A stretch of DNA of 64,000 nt from NCBI GenBank assembly GCA_003367665.1, contig QKXI01000006.1:195702-259701 (forward strand). Reading direction: 5' to 3'. The notes beneath the pieces are model-generated. The model worked only from the letters and a program-made list of their open reading frames with translations. It made no database searches and was not told where the DNA came from. The translations under genes and the position numbers were made by a program. Below, one piece after another: positions 41,253 through 49,954 of this stretch. The stretch is from Leifsonia sp. ku-ls. GTDB taxonomy: Bacteria > Actinomycetota > Actinomycetes > Actinomycetales > Microbacteriaceae. How positions within the stretch are numbered: position 1 is the stretch's first letter; each line of letters begins with the position of its first letter.

Positions 41253-42539
41253 CTAGAACCAGGTGCTGAGACGCGGAGGCACGGCCGTGCGAAAGAGCCG
41301 GTCGAGCCCGTCGGCATCGCCCTGGATGCGGCCGGCGAGGGCCAGACCGCGCACCACGTCGTGGCCGAGGAACGCGCTGCCGAGCGCCGCCACCGGGAGG
41401 GACACGTCCGCCGGCTCGTCCGTCGTCGTGACCTCGGCGCGGCCGTCGCGCACCGTCAGCCGGAACCGTCCGCCGGCGAGCCCCAGCTCGTCGGCCACGT
41501 CGAGCACGAGCGAGCCGTCGCGCTCGTACGTGCGCGCCTGCAGGGCGGCCGGGACGTCGAGGACGCGCACCCACAGGTGGTCCTGCAGCTCGGTCACCCG
41601 CGCGCCGCGGATGTCGTTCACGAGCGACTGGTACGGCTCGTCGACGCCGCGCGTCCACAGCTTCACCTCGGCGACGAGGTCGAGCTCGATCAGGAACCGC
41701 CAGAGCGCCCGCTGCGCCTCGGGCGTCGCCGCCGCGAGGTGGTTCACCTCCACGGTGTGGCGTGTGAAGTCGTCGGCGGGGTCGTCCTTGAGCGCGTAGC
41801 TGACGAAGCCCTCCGGCTCGCCCTCGGCCGAGTCGTAGCGCACCAGGCGCAGCTTGTCGCCGTCCGGGTCGCCCTTCATCGGGCCGATCACGCGCTTCGC
41901 CAGGTACGGCTCCAGCCCGATCTCACCCGCCCGCGACGCCATGACCCGGTCGAGGACGCGCGCGCCGGTCTCCTGGTACTCCGCGGGCTCGGTGAACGAC
42001 AGCCGGCCGGGCGTCTCCCCGCCGGCCCAGCGGACGCGCTTGGTGTCGACGCTCCACGCGGTGGCCCAGGTGGCCGGGCCGAAACCCCAGCGACCGTAGA
42101 TGACCGACTCGGAGACGGTGAGGATGGCGAGCGGCAGGCCCAGGGCGTGCGCGGTGCGCAGCTCGCCGCCGAGCAGCGCGGTCGCGATGCCGCGCCGGCG
42201 GTGCGTCGGCGCCACGGTCACGGAGCTGATCGCCCAGGCGTCGACGCGCGCGCCGCCCGGCACGGTGAGGGGCGCTGGCCAGGTGTTGACGGTGCCGACC
42301 GGGTCGGAGCTCGCGCCTTCGTCGTCATAGACCGCGGTGTTGCGGCGGCCGGCGAAGCTGCCGCGGGCCTCCTCCAGCACCTCGGCCGATGGTCGCCGGC
42401 CGTGGAAGCCGCGGAAGTCGGCGCGGATCCAGCCCTCCATCGCGGCGGCGTCGTCGTTGTCGAGCACGGCGTAACGGAGTCCGGTGGCGGCGAGGGCCGC
42501 CCGGGAGGTCTCGTCGAGGGGTGCGGTGAGGTAGTCCAT
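41253..42539 (-). CDS. GNAT acetyltransferase, Eis-like
   Basis: A 428-residue protein with the three-part Eis layout: an N-terminal GNAT domain with the acetyl-CoA loop VAPTHRRRGIATALL (about 108-122), a second degenerate GNAT domain, and a C-terminal SCP2-like domain ending in ...PPRLSTWF, whose free carboxylate serves as catalytic base in Eis. Eis enzymes acetylate aminoglycosides at several positions as well as peptides; resistance here is possible but unproven. The ATG at 42539 follows TACGGT by 6 nt. Confidence 0.9.
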   Translation of the reverse strand: MDYLTAPLDETSRAALAATGLRYAVLDNDDAAAMEGWIRADFRGFHGRRPSAEVLEEARGSFAGRRNTAVYDDEGASSDPVGTVNTWPAPLTVPGGARVDAWAISSVTVAPTHRRRGIATALLGGELRTAHALGLPLAILTVSESVIYGRWGFGPATWATAWSVDTKRVRWAGGETPGRLSFTEPAEYQETGARVLDRVMASRAGEIGLEPYLAKRVIGPMKGDPDGDKLRLVRYDSAEGEPEGFVSYALKDDPADDFTRHTVEVNHLAAATPEAQRALWRFLIELDLVAEVKLWTRGVDEPYQSLVNDIRGARVTELQDHLWVRVLDVPAALQARTYERDGSLVLDVADELGLAGGRFRLTVRDGRAEVTTTDEPADVSLPVAALGSAFLGHDVVRGLALAGRIQGDADGLDRLFRTAVPPRLSTWF

Positions 42540-42545
42540 CCCTTC

Positions 42546-42551
42546 ACCGTA
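42546..42551 (-). promoter_or_regulatory. -10 box of leaderless acetyltransferase promoter
   Basis: TACGGT on the minus strand followed by 6 nt (GAAGGG) and the ATG at 42539. Divergent from the -10 box at 42577. Confidence 0.5.
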
Positions 42552-42576
42552 TCGGCGGTACGGGTCGCCCGTCAGC

Positions 42577-42582
42577 TAGCGT
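42577..42582 (+). promoter_or_regulatory. -10 box of leaderless small-protein promoter
   Basis: TAGCGT followed by 7 nt and the ATG at 42590, just 26 bp from the divergent acetyltransferase -10. Confidence 0.5.
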
Positions 42583-42589
42583 TGAGGCT

Positions 42590-42883
42590 ATGAAGGTGCG
42601 TGGTCTCATCCAGAGCAGCGGTACGCGGGAGCTGACGGCGGAGGCCGATGACGCGCAGGCGGCGCGCGCGCTGATCGAGGAGCAGGTGCCGGAAGGGTTC
42701 GACCTGCTGCAGGTGCACAACGCCATGCCGCGCGGCGGGCGGGTGATCGCGACAGGCATCATCCGCGAGGCCGCCGTCCGCGAGATCGAGGCGGAAGGCC
42801 CCGACTACGCCGCCGCCCGCGACGCGCTGCGCGCGCAGGTCCCGCCGGAGCACCGCATCCTCTCCATCGTCGTCGCCTCCTGA
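42590..42883 (+). CDS. Small conserved-looking protein of unknown function
   Basis: A 97-residue soluble protein with alternating strand and helix segments: VRGLIQSSGTRELTAEADDA, QAARALIEEQVPEGFDLLQV, and a final RILSIVVAS strand. It resembles a small ferredoxin-like alpha/beta fold, but I cannot name a family. It is not PurS, despite its size. Strong codon bias and the leaderless promoter support a real gene. An inverted repeat follows. Confidence 0.72.
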   Translation: MKVRGLIQSSGTRELTAEADDAQAARALIEEQVPEGFDLLQVHNAMPRGGRVIATGIIREAAVREIEAEGPDYAAARDALRAQVPPEHRILSIVVAS

Positions 42884-42893
42884 CTCCACGCCG

Positions 42894-42952
42894 TCCGCTC
42901 CTGAGTTCTTCGAGCGGATCGCCGTGCGAGAGTCGAAAAACTCAGGAGCGGA
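42894..42952. repeat. 20-bp imperfect inverted repeat at convergent gene ends
   Basis: Arms 42894-42913 and 42933-42952 pair over 19 of 20 positions with a 19-nt spacer. The arm begins TCCGCTCCTGAGTT, so it is not the same sequence as the repeats at 37-39 kb, but its position between two convergent genes is the same. It can act as a bidirectional terminator. Confidence 0.7.
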
Positions 42953-42961
42953 TGGCGGGGC

Positions 42962-43885
42962 CTAGGGCAGCGGGAAGGGCTGCGCCGAGGCGGACTCGAG
43001 GAGCGGCCAGAGGCGGGCGCCGAGGCGCGGGGAGCGGGACGCGCGGGTCGCGGGGGTGTGGACGGGCGCGCCCTTGGTGAGCAGGGCCGGGCCGAGGTAG
43101 TCGCCGCCGGAGACGTCCGGGTCGAGGACGGCGCGCACCGGGACGTGGGCTCCGGCGTCCTTTCCCTGCGTCCAGGCCGCCTGCAGGTTGTCCGCGAAGC
43201 GCTTCAGGCGGCTCGGCTGGTTGACGCCGCGGATGCCGGGCGTGCGCCCGGAGGTCGAGTATCCGGGATGCACCACGACGCTGTGCACGGACGAGCCGGA
43301 CGCACGCAGCCGCCGGTCCAGCTCGAACCCGAACGCCTGCGCCGCGATCTTCGAGCCGGCGTAGGCCCGCCACCCGGTGTACGACCGCTCCAGCTGCAGG
43401 TCGTCGAGCCGCAGCCGGCCAAGTCGGGACGCGAGCGAGCCGAGCAGGACGACCCGGGCATCCCCGGTGCGCTCCAGTGCCGGCAGGACGCGTGCGGTGA
43501 GCCGGAAGTGCCCCAGCACATTGGTCGCGAGCACCAGCTCGTTGCCGTACGCGTCGGTCTGGCGCGATCGCGGCGGGTGCACGATGCCCGCGTTGAGCAC
43601 GAGCGCGTCGAGCCGGTCGAGCGCGAGCAGCGACTCCGCCGCCGCGTCGACGGATCGACGGTCGGCGACGTCGAGGGGCACCGCCTGCACTCGCGCTCCC
43701 GGCACGCGCCGCCGGATCGCGGCGACCGCCGCCTCCGCCCGCTCCGGGTCGCGGCAGGCGAGCACCACCCTCGCGCCCGCGCGCGCCAGCTGCTCGGCGG
43801 TGAAGTAGCCGACGCCCGCGTTCGCGCCGGTGATCGCCACCGTGCGACCGTGCGCGTCGGGCAGATCGGCCGGGTCCCACGCCAC
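42962..43885 (-). CDS. SDR family oxidoreductase, retinol-dehydrogenase-like
   Basis: A 307-residue SDR with TGANAGVGYFTAEQLA (cofactor loop), LVLNAGIV, Ser in VLLGSLAS and YAGSK. The first motif and the long C-terminal part place it near retinol dehydrogenase and protochlorophyllide-reductase-like SDRs. The start is the GTG at 43885, 2 nt past the chorismate mutase stop, so translation is coupled. It probably reduces a lipophilic carbonyl; no specific role. Confidence 0.88.
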   Translation of the reverse strand: MAWDPADLPDAHGRTVAITGANAGVGYFTAEQLARAGARVVLACRDPERAEAAVAAIRRRVPGARVQAVPLDVADRRSVDAAAESLLALDRLDALVLNAGIVHPPRSRQTDAYGNELVLATNVLGHFRLTARVLPALERTGDARVVLLGSLASRLGRLRLDDLQLERSYTGWRAYAGSKIAAQAFGFELDRRLRASGSSVHSVVVHPGYSTSGRTPGIRGVNQPSRLKRFADNLQAAWTQGKDAGAHVPVRAVLDPDVSGGDYLGPALLTKGAPVHTPATRASRSPRLGARLWPLLESASAQPFPLP

Positions 43886-43887
43886 GG

Positions 43888-44202
43888 CTAGCGGCCGTTC
43901 TCGCCGGCGATGCGCTCGTGGTGGTGGATGACCTCGGCGATGATGAAGTTCAGGAACTTCTCCGCGAACGCCGGGTCGAGGTGGCTCTCCTCGGCCAGGC
44001 CCCGCAGCCGCTGGATCTGCTCCCGCTCGCGCTCCGGGTCCGCCGGCGGCAGCCCGTGTTCCGCCTTCAGCGCCCCCACCTGCTGCGTGAACTTGAACCG
44101 CTCCGCGAGCATGTGGATGACCGCCGCGTCGATGTTGTCGATGCTCTGGCGGATGCTGTGGAGCTGCTGGAGCGCGGCCTCCGTGTCGCTGATGTCGGGC
44201 AT
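43888..44202 (-). CDS. Chorismate mutase, AroQ type
   Basis: A 104-residue all-helical protein of the AroQ class that rearranges chorismate to prephenate. The first helix carries LHSIRQSIDNIDAAVIHMLAER (Arg at 18 and Arg about 36 as active-site residues), followed by LKAEHGLPPADPEREREQIQRL and a helix with AEVIHHHERI. Size fits a monofunctional cytoplasmic enzyme. The ATG at 44202 lies 6 nt after TAGGGT. The SDR gene begins 2 nt after its stop. Confidence 0.9.
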   Translation of the reverse strand: MPDISDTEAALQQLHSIRQSIDNIDAAVIHMLAERFKFTQQVGALKAEHGLPPADPEREREQIQRLRGLAEESHLDPAFAEKFLNFIIAEVIHHHERIAGENGR

Positions 44203-44208
44203 GCTCCG

Positions 44209-44214
44209 ACCCTA
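44209..44214 (-). promoter_or_regulatory. -10 box of leaderless chorismate mutase promoter
   Basis: TAGGGT on the minus strand followed by 6 nt (CGGAGC) and the ATG at 44202. Confidence 0.5.
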
Positions 44215-44237
44215 CCGGGCGGAGCATGCCCGCATCG

Positions 44238-45569
44238 TCACAGGCTGGGCGACGGCTCCGCCAGCACGCGGGTCAGCACCGGCCGCGTCGCCCGCAGCGC
44301 CGCCCACACCAACGCCACCCCGGCGGCGAGACAGCCGGCGACCGTGGCGAGGGTCAGCGGAGAGATCAGCAGGCTCAGGCCGGTGAGCGGGAACAGCACG
44401 ACCGCGGCGGTGACGGCGGAGCCGATGGAGGTGATCCGCAGCGGCGAGAGCACGGCACGGCCGCGGGCGGCGTTCATCTCGGCCACCGGCATCCCGATCC
44501 GGTCGAGGCTGACGTAGAGGTCGCGCCGGTCGAGCACCGCGGCCGCCTGGTTGACCCCGGCCGAGCACGCCACCATGAGGAAGGACGCGACGATCGTGAT
44601 CAGCACGCCGGTGCGGATGTCGGCCACCAGCATCCGGGACTGCGCGTCGGCGCTGTCGCCCGCGGCATCCATCACGGCGACGCTGACACCGGCCACGACC
44701 GCGACGAAGCTCGTCATCGCGACGCCGGAGACCTGCCGCCAGGCCGCCTTCGGGGATTCCAGGATGCTGCGCGCGGCGAGCAGGCGGCGCGCGGTCCGGG
44801 CGCGGCGCGCCTGACCGGAGGCCACCAGCCGCAGCACCCACGGTCCGACCAGGTTCAGCACCGCGACCGTGCCGCCGAAGCCGACCGCGAGCACCGCCAC
44901 CAGGACGCCGACGCCGGGCGCCGCCGAGAGCATCGACATCGCGCACACGACGACCGCGACGACCCCGATGGTGACGACCACGCGCGCCCAGTGCACGCGC
45001 GGCGCCTGCTGCCGCGTGCGGACGCCGAGCGGCGACAGGATCACGCCGCGGAGCCCCACGACCGCGCTCGCGGCGGCGAGCACGCCGACGCCGACCACCG
45101 CAAGGGCGACCCAGGCCGGCCCGAGCAGCACCGCGAACCCGAGCGGCTCCCCGCGGAACGGGATGAGCGCCACCAGCGGGGAGACGATCAGCGCCACGAG
45201 GGCGCCCGCGATCGCGCCTGCGACGGCGAGCACGGTCGATTCGATGACGGTGAGCGCCGTCACCATCCCCGGCGTCGCCCCGAGCAGCCGCAGGCTGGCC
45301 AGCCGGTCGTCGCGGCGGCGCGCGGAGAGGCGCGCCGCCGATCCGCCGAGGGCCACGAGCGGGACGATCAGGAGCGAGAGGGCGATGACCGCGAGCACCT
45401 GGTACAGCCCGGCCATGTCGTCGGTCCAGGTGAAGAACGCCTGCGCGCCGCCGGCGACGATGAGCAGGAGGGCGGTGACCACGGTGAACGCCACGACGGG
45501 CAGCACGACGGTGGAGCGGGCGGAGGCGCTGCGACGCGCGAACAGCCAGGCCAGGCGGAGCGTCGTCAT
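44238..45569 (-). CDS. FtsX-like ABC permease
   Basis: A 443-residue membrane protein of the FtsX/MacB permease clan with about eight to ten helices in two halves. The first half begins LRLAWLFARRSASARSTVVLP and includes RRDDRLASLRLLGATPGMVTALTVIE, the FtsX coupling region; the second half repeats the pattern near RDLYVSLDRIGMPVAEM. Such permeases pair with MacB/LolD-type ATPases and move lipids, peptides or antibiotics outward. The ATG at 45569 overlaps the ATPase stop by 4 nt. Confidence 0.9.
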   Translation of the reverse strand: MTTLRLAWLFARRSASARSTVVLPVVAFTVVTALLLIVAGGAQAFFTWTDDMAGLYQVLAVIALSLLIVPLVALGGSAARLSARRRDDRLASLRLLGATPGMVTALTVIESTVLAVAGAIAGALVALIVSPLVALIPFRGEPLGFAVLLGPAWVALAVVGVGVLAAASAVVGLRGVILSPLGVRTRQQAPRVHWARVVVTIGVVAVVVCAMSMLSAAPGVGVLVAVLAVGFGGTVAVLNLVGPWVLRLVASGQARRARTARRLLAARSILESPKAAWRQVSGVAMTSFVAVVAGVSVAVMDAAGDSADAQSRMLVADIRTGVLITIVASFLMVACSAGVNQAAAVLDRRDLYVSLDRIGMPVAEMNAARGRAVLSPLRITSIGSAVTAAVVLFPLTGLSLLISPLTLATVAGCLAAGVALVWAALRATRPVLTRVLAEPSPSL

Positions 45570-46273
45570 CGCGACACCACCTCGTCGACGATGCGCCCGT
45601 CCGCCAGCCGGAGCACGCGGGAGCAGCGGGAGGCGACGGTCTCGTCGTGGGTGACGACCACGAGCGAGCGGCCGCGGTCGGTGGTGGAGCGGATGAGCGC
45701 GTCCATCACCTCGGCCGAGGTCTGCGAGTCGAGCGCGCCGGTCGGCTCGTCGGCGAACACCACCGCGGCGCCCGTGGTCTGGGCGCGGGCGATGGCCACG
45801 CGCTGCGCCTGGCCGCCGGAGAGCTGCCCGATGCGACGCGCCTCGAAGCCGGCGAGCCCCAGTGCCGCGAGCCACATGGCCGCGGTCTGTTCCGCGGCCC
45901 TGCGGTCGACGCCGTTCAGCATGAGCGGGAGCGCGACGTTCTCCAGCGCGGTCAGCTCCGGCAGCAGGAGGCCCTGCTGGAACACGAACCCGAACGCCTC
46001 GCGCCGGAGCCGGGAGCGCCCGCGCTCGTCGAGGCCGGTGACGTCGATCGGGCCGTGCGGGCTCGCCAGGACGACGCTGCCGCTGTCCGGGGCGACGATG
46101 CCCGCGAGGCAGTGCAGCAGGGTGGTCTTGCCGGAGCCGGAGGCGCCCATGATCGCCACCGACTCCCCGGGCGAGACGCGGAAGTCGACGCCGGCGAGCG
46201 TGACGGAGGTGCCGTAGGACTTGGTGAGCGCGGCGGCGGAGAGGGCCGGCGTGGCGGCGGGTGCTGAGGTCAT
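45566..46273 (-). CDS. ABC ATPase, MacB/LolD type
   Basis: A 235-residue ATPase: Walker A GASGSGKTT, Q-loop FVFQQGLLLPELTALENVALP, signature LSGGQAQRVAIARA, Walker B VVFADEPTGALD and switch His in VVVTHDETVA. The 'EPTGALDSQT' Walker B and Q-loop 'LLPELTALEN' are typical of the MacB/LolD exporters. The start at 46273 is one of two possible ATGs (46324 is the other); it begins just before the first strand. With the FtsX-like permease it forms a two-gene exporter. Confidence 0.93.
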   Translation of the reverse strand: MTSAPAATPALSAAALTKSYGTSVTLAGVDFRVSPGESVAIMGASGSGKTTLLHCLAGIVAPDSGSVVLASPHGPIDVTGLDERGRSRLRREAFGFVFQQGLLLPELTALENVALPLMLNGVDRRAAEQTAAMWLAALGLAGFEARRIGQLSGGQAQRVAIARAQTTGAAVVFADEPTGALDSQTSAEVMDALIRSTTDRGRSLVVVTHDETVASRCSRVLRLADGRIVDEVVSR

Positions 46274-46373
46274 GTGCCCAGCCTCGCGGCCGGTGCGCGC
46301 CGCGGCATCGGGCGGGAGGCTCATCCTCGCCGTCGGCCGTCATCCTCGGGAGGTGGTCCCCTGGTACGACCGG

Positions 46374-47867
46374 TCAGCTGGTGGCGACGCGCCCGACCTT
46401 CTCGGTCTTGTCCCACTTCGCCTCGGTGCCGGCCAGCTCCTTGAGGTACGAGTCGAAGGTGATCGCGCACAGCAGCGAGCCGTACCCGGCGAGGTAGATG
46501 AGCGCGGGCGCGAGCCAGCGTCCCGCGCGCGTCTTCTCGGCCTTGCGGGCCAGCCAGGCGACGACCATCGAGAACGGGATCCAGATGTAGATCGCGAGCG
46601 TGATCGCGAACAGCGCAGGGCCGTCCAGGGTGATCCCGAACAGGCCGGGCAGCCACACCAGCATGACGGGCGGGAAGAGCGCCGTCACCATGACGACCAT
46701 ATTGACGATCCCGGGGAACAGCAGCACGTGCCCGATCGTGTGCTTCGTCGTCGTGCCGTCGGTCTGCGAGCCGAGGAGGAGCACGAACAGGTACGCCAGT
46801 GCCGCGGAGATCCACAGCACCCGGAAGACGCCGGTGGCCAGCTCGTCCTGCAGGAACAGCAGGCCCGCGAGGCCCACGGACGACACGATCATGATGAGCG
46901 GGAGCAGCCACAGGCTGAACCACACGATCCCGAAGCTGATGCCGCCCAGGTGGTGCTTCCGCGACGGCCGGAACCACACCTTCGCGTAGCGCGCGGTGAC
47001 GGTGACGTTGCCGCGCGCCCAGCGCAGCCGCTGCTTCCACAGCGCGTCGACCCGATTGGGCTCCTCGGCGAGCACGTGCGCGTGCGGCTCGAAGACCACC
47101 TTCTTGCCGAGCAGCTGCGTCTCGAAGGTGGTGATCGTGTCCTCGGCGAGCGAGGAGGTGTCGATGCGGCCGCCGATCGCGACCAGGTTCTCGCGCGTGT
47201 GCAGCTGCGCGCCGCCGGCCAGGCACGCCTGCGCGCCGAGCACGTTCTGGGCGCGCCGGGCGGCCGGCTGCGACAGCACGTACTCGACGCCGACGAACTT
47301 GGTCAGGTAGTTGCGCTCGCTGCTGCCCTCGCGGATGTACGCGGACACGGCGCCGACGTCCGGGTCGGCCAGGTGGCGGGTCATGCGGCGCAGCGAGTCG
47401 GGCAGGTAGATGACGTCGGCGTCCATGATCAGGAGCGCCTCCATCCAGTCGTCCTCCAGCACCTTCGCGATGCCGTGGTTGAGCGTGTGCGCCTTGCCCT
47501 GACCGCCCTGCTCGCGGCGCAGCAGGAAGACGTTCCCGGGGTACTGCTCGGCCCGACCGCCCACGACGACGGGGGTGTCGTCGGTGCTGGCGTCGTCGAC
47601 CACGTAGATCCGCAGCGCCTCGCGCGGGTAGTCGAGCTTCATCAGCCGGTCGATGGAGGCCCCGATCACGGCCCCCTCGTTCCAGGCCGGCACGATGATG
47701 GCGACGCGGGGGAGGTACGGCGCCGCCTTCTTGTAGTGGTTGATCCAGGCGTGGAACGGGATCACCACGAACGTGGCGGCCGCCGCGACCACCGGGATGA
47801 GGCCGGAGAGCGCGAGGACCAGGCACACGATCACGCCGATCCAGTGCAGCACGGTGAGAACGTCCAC
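46374..47867 (-). CDS. Processive glycosyltransferase family 2, membrane-bound
   Basis: A 497-residue protein with two N-terminal helices, a GT-A catalytic domain and about five C-terminal helices. Motifs: VPAWNEGAVIG, VVDDASTDDT (about 89-98), MDADVIYLPDS (DxD, about 148) and QRLRWARGN, the QxxRW motif of processive enzymes such as hyaluronan, cellulose or poly-N-acetylglucosamine synthases. It likely polymerises a surface polysaccharide; the sugar is unknown. The start is the GTG at 47867, preceded by AGGGAGG at a good distance. Confidence 0.9.
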   Translation of the reverse strand: MDVLTVLHWIGVIVCLVLALSGLIPVVAAAATFVVIPFHAWINHYKKAAPYLPRVAIIVPAWNEGAVIGASIDRLMKLDYPREALRIYVVDDASTDDTPVVVGGRAEQYPGNVFLLRREQGGQGKAHTLNHGIAKVLEDDWMEALLIMDADVIYLPDSLRRMTRHLADPDVGAVSAYIREGSSERNYLTKFVGVEYVLSQPAARRAQNVLGAQACLAGGAQLHTRENLVAIGGRIDTSSLAEDTITTFETQLLGKKVVFEPHAHVLAEEPNRVDALWKQRLRWARGNVTVTARYAKVWFRPSRKHHLGGISFGIVWFSLWLLPLIMIVSSVGLAGLLFLQDELATGVFRVLWISAALAYLFVLLLGSQTDGTTTKHTIGHVLLFPGIVNMVVMVTALFPPVMLVWLPGLFGITLDGPALFAITLAIYIWIPFSMVVAWLARKAEKTRAGRWLAPALIYLAGYGSLLCAITFDSYLKELAGTEAKWDKTEKVGRVATS

Positions 47868-47925
47868 CCGAAGACCTCCCTGTTCTACCCTGCACCCTAC
47901 CGCGCGGTCAGGCGACGCAGACGGC

Positions 47926-47954
47926 AACAGGCCCCGGCGGTGCCGGGGCCTGTT
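47926..47954 (-). terminator. Hairpin terminator after the FMN reductase gene
   Basis: Perfect 13-bp arms (47926-47938 and 47942-47954) around a GGT loop, 53 nt past the reductase stop on the minus strand and before the glycosyltransferase leader. No T-tract. Confidence 0.65.
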
Positions 47955-47978
47955 CGCGGGCGGAAGGCGGCCCGCGCC

Positions 47979-48023
47979 AGCGCCGCTGGGTCTAGCGCCG
48001 CTGGGTCTAGCGTCGCTGGGCGG
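47979..48023. repeat. 15-bp tandem repeat covering the FMN reductase stop codon
   Basis: Three units at 47979-47993, 47994-48008 and 48009-48023. The first two are identical (AGCGCCGCTGGGTCT) and the third differs at three positions. On the minus strand each of the first units encodes a stop after an Arg-Arg pair, so the gene end ...QRR-stop has been copied downstream in frame. Confidence 0.8.
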
Positions 48024-48699
48024 GCAGCGTCCCGCCGGCGGCGAGCCGCATCAGGTCGGACTCGAGGTCGATGCCGAGCTCATTGCCGCCGGCCGAGCCG
48101 AACTCGTGCTGGTAGCTGTCCCACGAAGCGTCGGTGATCTTCGCCTCGACCTCCGACTCCATCAGCACCACGAGCTCGCGCGCGGCGCGGTCGATGCGCT
48201 TGCCGAGGGACTTGTCCTGCCAGTCCTCGGTGGAGGCGAAGACCGATGTCGGCGCGGTCATGGTGCGCAGGAAGGCGAACATCGAGCGCATCTCGCCGTC
48301 GACGACCAGCGCGTGGCGGGCCGTGCCGGCGGTGGCGCCGAGCACGACGGGCTTCGCGATCAGCAGGTCGTTGTCGAGCACCTGGAAGAACGAGGTGAAC
48401 AGCCCGCTCGGTCCCGCCTTGTACACCGGGGCGGTCGCGATGATGCCGTCGGCGGCCTTCAGCGCCTCGACCGCCTTGGTGAACTTCGGGCCGAGGTGCC
48501 CGGAGGCGAGGGCCGCGCCGAGTTCCGGCAGCAGCTCGCGCAGGTCCAGGTTGAGGGTCTGCACCGTCCGTCCGTCGCGCTGGGCCGCGGCCTCGACGCG
48601 GAGGGCGAGGCGGTCGGCGAGCATCTTCGTCGAGGACGGGTCGCTGACGCCCGCGTTGACGACGACGACGCGGAACGGCCGCGGGTCGGATGTGGTCAT
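48007..48699 (-). CDS. FMN reductase, CE1759 family
   Basis: A 230-residue NAD(P)H-dependent FMN reductase with a flavodoxin-like fold: VVVNAGVSDPSSTKMLADRL binds the FMN phosphate, and IIATAPVYKAGPSGLFTSFFQVL is the second FMN loop. From memory it fits the CE1759 family, whose genes sit next to CE1758-type luciferase-like monooxygenases. It supplies reduced FMN to the monooxygenase encoded just upstream on the same strand, 35 nt away. Its stop is covered by a short tandem repeat and a hairpin terminator follows. Confidence 0.88.
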   Translation of the reverse strand: MTTSDPRPFRVVVVNAGVSDPSSTKMLADRLALRVEAAAQRDGRTVQTLNLDLRELLPELGAALASGHLGPKFTKAVEALKAADGIIATAPVYKAGPSGLFTSFFQVLDNDLLIAKPVVLGATAGTARHALVVDGEMRSMFAFLRTMTAPTSVFASTEDWQDKSLGKRIDRAARELVVLMESEVEAKITDASWDSYQHEFGSAGGNELGIDLESDLMRLAAGGTLPAQRR

Positions 48700-48734
48700 G
48701 GTCTGTCCTTCTCTCGTCTCTCAGGCCGCGGGCG

Positions 48735-49922
48735 TCAGAGCGCCGGGTAGCTGGCCTGGAACTGCTCGTCGGTGTCCTGGTAGGGGGACGCGCCGGTGAC
48801 GTTGTCCCCGCGGTTGGCGTTGGGGCGGGGCTGGCGCGGGGTGGCGTCGCCGTACTTCGCCTTCACCAGCGACTCGTGGGTGGGCGCGTCGGGGGTCTCC
48901 GGGTCCTTGCGGGCCTCGGTCTCCTTGCGCAGCACCGGCAGGACGTGCTCGCCGAGCAGGTCGAGCTGCTCGAGCACCGTCTTCAGCGGCAGGCCGGCGT
49001 GGTCCATCAGGAACAGCTGGCGCTGGTAGTCGCCCGCCCACTCGCGGAAGGTCAGCGTCTTGTCGATGACCTCCTGCGGGCTGCCGACGGTCAGCGGGGT
49101 CGCGTCCGTGAACTCCTCCATCGTCGGGCCGTTGCCGTAGACCGGGGCCTCGTTGAAGTACGGGCGGAACCGGTCCTTCGCGTCCTGCGAGTTCTTCGCG
49201 ATGAACGCCTGGCCGCCGAGCCCGACGATCGCCTGCTTGGCGGTGCCGTGCCCGTAGTGCTCGAAGCGCTCGCGGTAGAACGCGATCAGCCGCTGGAAGT
49301 GCTCCTTCGGCCAGAAGATGTTGTTGGCGAAGAAGCCGTTTCCGTAGAACGCGGCCTGCTCGGCGATCTCCGGGGTGCGGATGCTGGCGTGCCAGACGAA
49401 CGGGGGAACGTCGTCGAGCGGGCGCGGCGTGGAGGTGAAGCCCTGCAGCGGGGTGCGGAAGCGTCCCTCCCAGTCGACGACGTCCTCGCGCCACAGCCGG
49501 TGCAGCAGGTTGTAGTTCTCGAGCGCCAGCGGCAGGCTCTGGCGGATGTCCTGGCCGAACCACGGGTACACGGGTCCGGTGTTGCCGCGGCCGACCATGA
49601 GGTCCATGCGGCCCTTGGACAGGTGCTGCAGCATCGCGTACTCCTCGGCGATGCGCACCGGGTCGTTCGTGGTGATCAGCGTCGTCGAGGTCGTCACCGT
49701 GAGCTTCTCGGTGAGGGCCGCGATGTGCGCGAGCAGCGTGGTGGGGGACGACGAGAAGAACGGCGGGTTGTGGTGCTCGCCGATCGCGAAGACGTCCAGC
49801 CCGACCTCCTCCGCGTGCTTCGCGATCTTCACGATCGCGTCGATGCGCTCCGCCTCGCTCGGCGTCTCACCGGACACCGGGTCGCGGGTGATGTCGCTGA
49901 CGGAGAAGATTCCGTACTGCAT
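48735..49922 (-). CDS. Luciferase-like FMN-dependent monooxygenase, CE1758 family
   Basis: A 395-residue bacterial-luciferase-fold enzyme. It begins MQYGIFSVSDITRDPVSGE, has the ring-stacking GEHHNPPFFSSSP and VGRGNTGPVYPWFGQDI, then FVWHASIRTPEIAEQAA for FMN binding. From memory it belongs to the CE1758 family paired with CE1759-type reductases. It would oxidise an unknown substrate using FMNH2 made by its neighbour. The start at 49922 follows AGAGGAG; upstream starts run through a palindromic operator at 49955. Confidence 0.9.
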   Translation of the reverse strand: MQYGIFSVSDITRDPVSGETPSEAERIDAIVKIAKHAEEVGLDVFAIGEHHNPPFFSSSPTTLLAHIAALTEKLTVTTSTTLITTNDPVRIAEEYAMLQHLSKGRMDLMVGRGNTGPVYPWFGQDIRQSLPLALENYNLLHRLWREDVVDWEGRFRTPLQGFTSTPRPLDDVPPFVWHASIRTPEIAEQAAFYGNGFFANNIFWPKEHFQRLIAFYRERFEHYGHGTAKQAIVGLGGQAFIAKNSQDAKDRFRPYFNEAPVYGNGPTMEEFTDATPLTVGSPQEVIDKTLTFREWAGDYQRQLFLMDHAGLPLKTVLEQLDLLGEHVLPVLRKETEARKDPETPDAPTHESLVKAKYGDATPRQPRPNANRGDNVTGASPYQDTDEQFQASYPAL

Positions 49923-49954
49923 GACTGGCTCCTCTGATTCGTTCTCGCCGTTTC

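Noticed and set aside
42590-42883. PurS, the small partner of PurL
   Set aside because: The size is close, but the sequence lacks the PurS pattern and the gene is not near purL or purQ.
44226-48137. Long plus-strand frames opposite the ABC exporter and the glycosyltransferase
   Set aside because: They are His/Arg/Asp-rich shadows; the minus-strand proteins show complete Walker, FtsX and QxxRW motifs.
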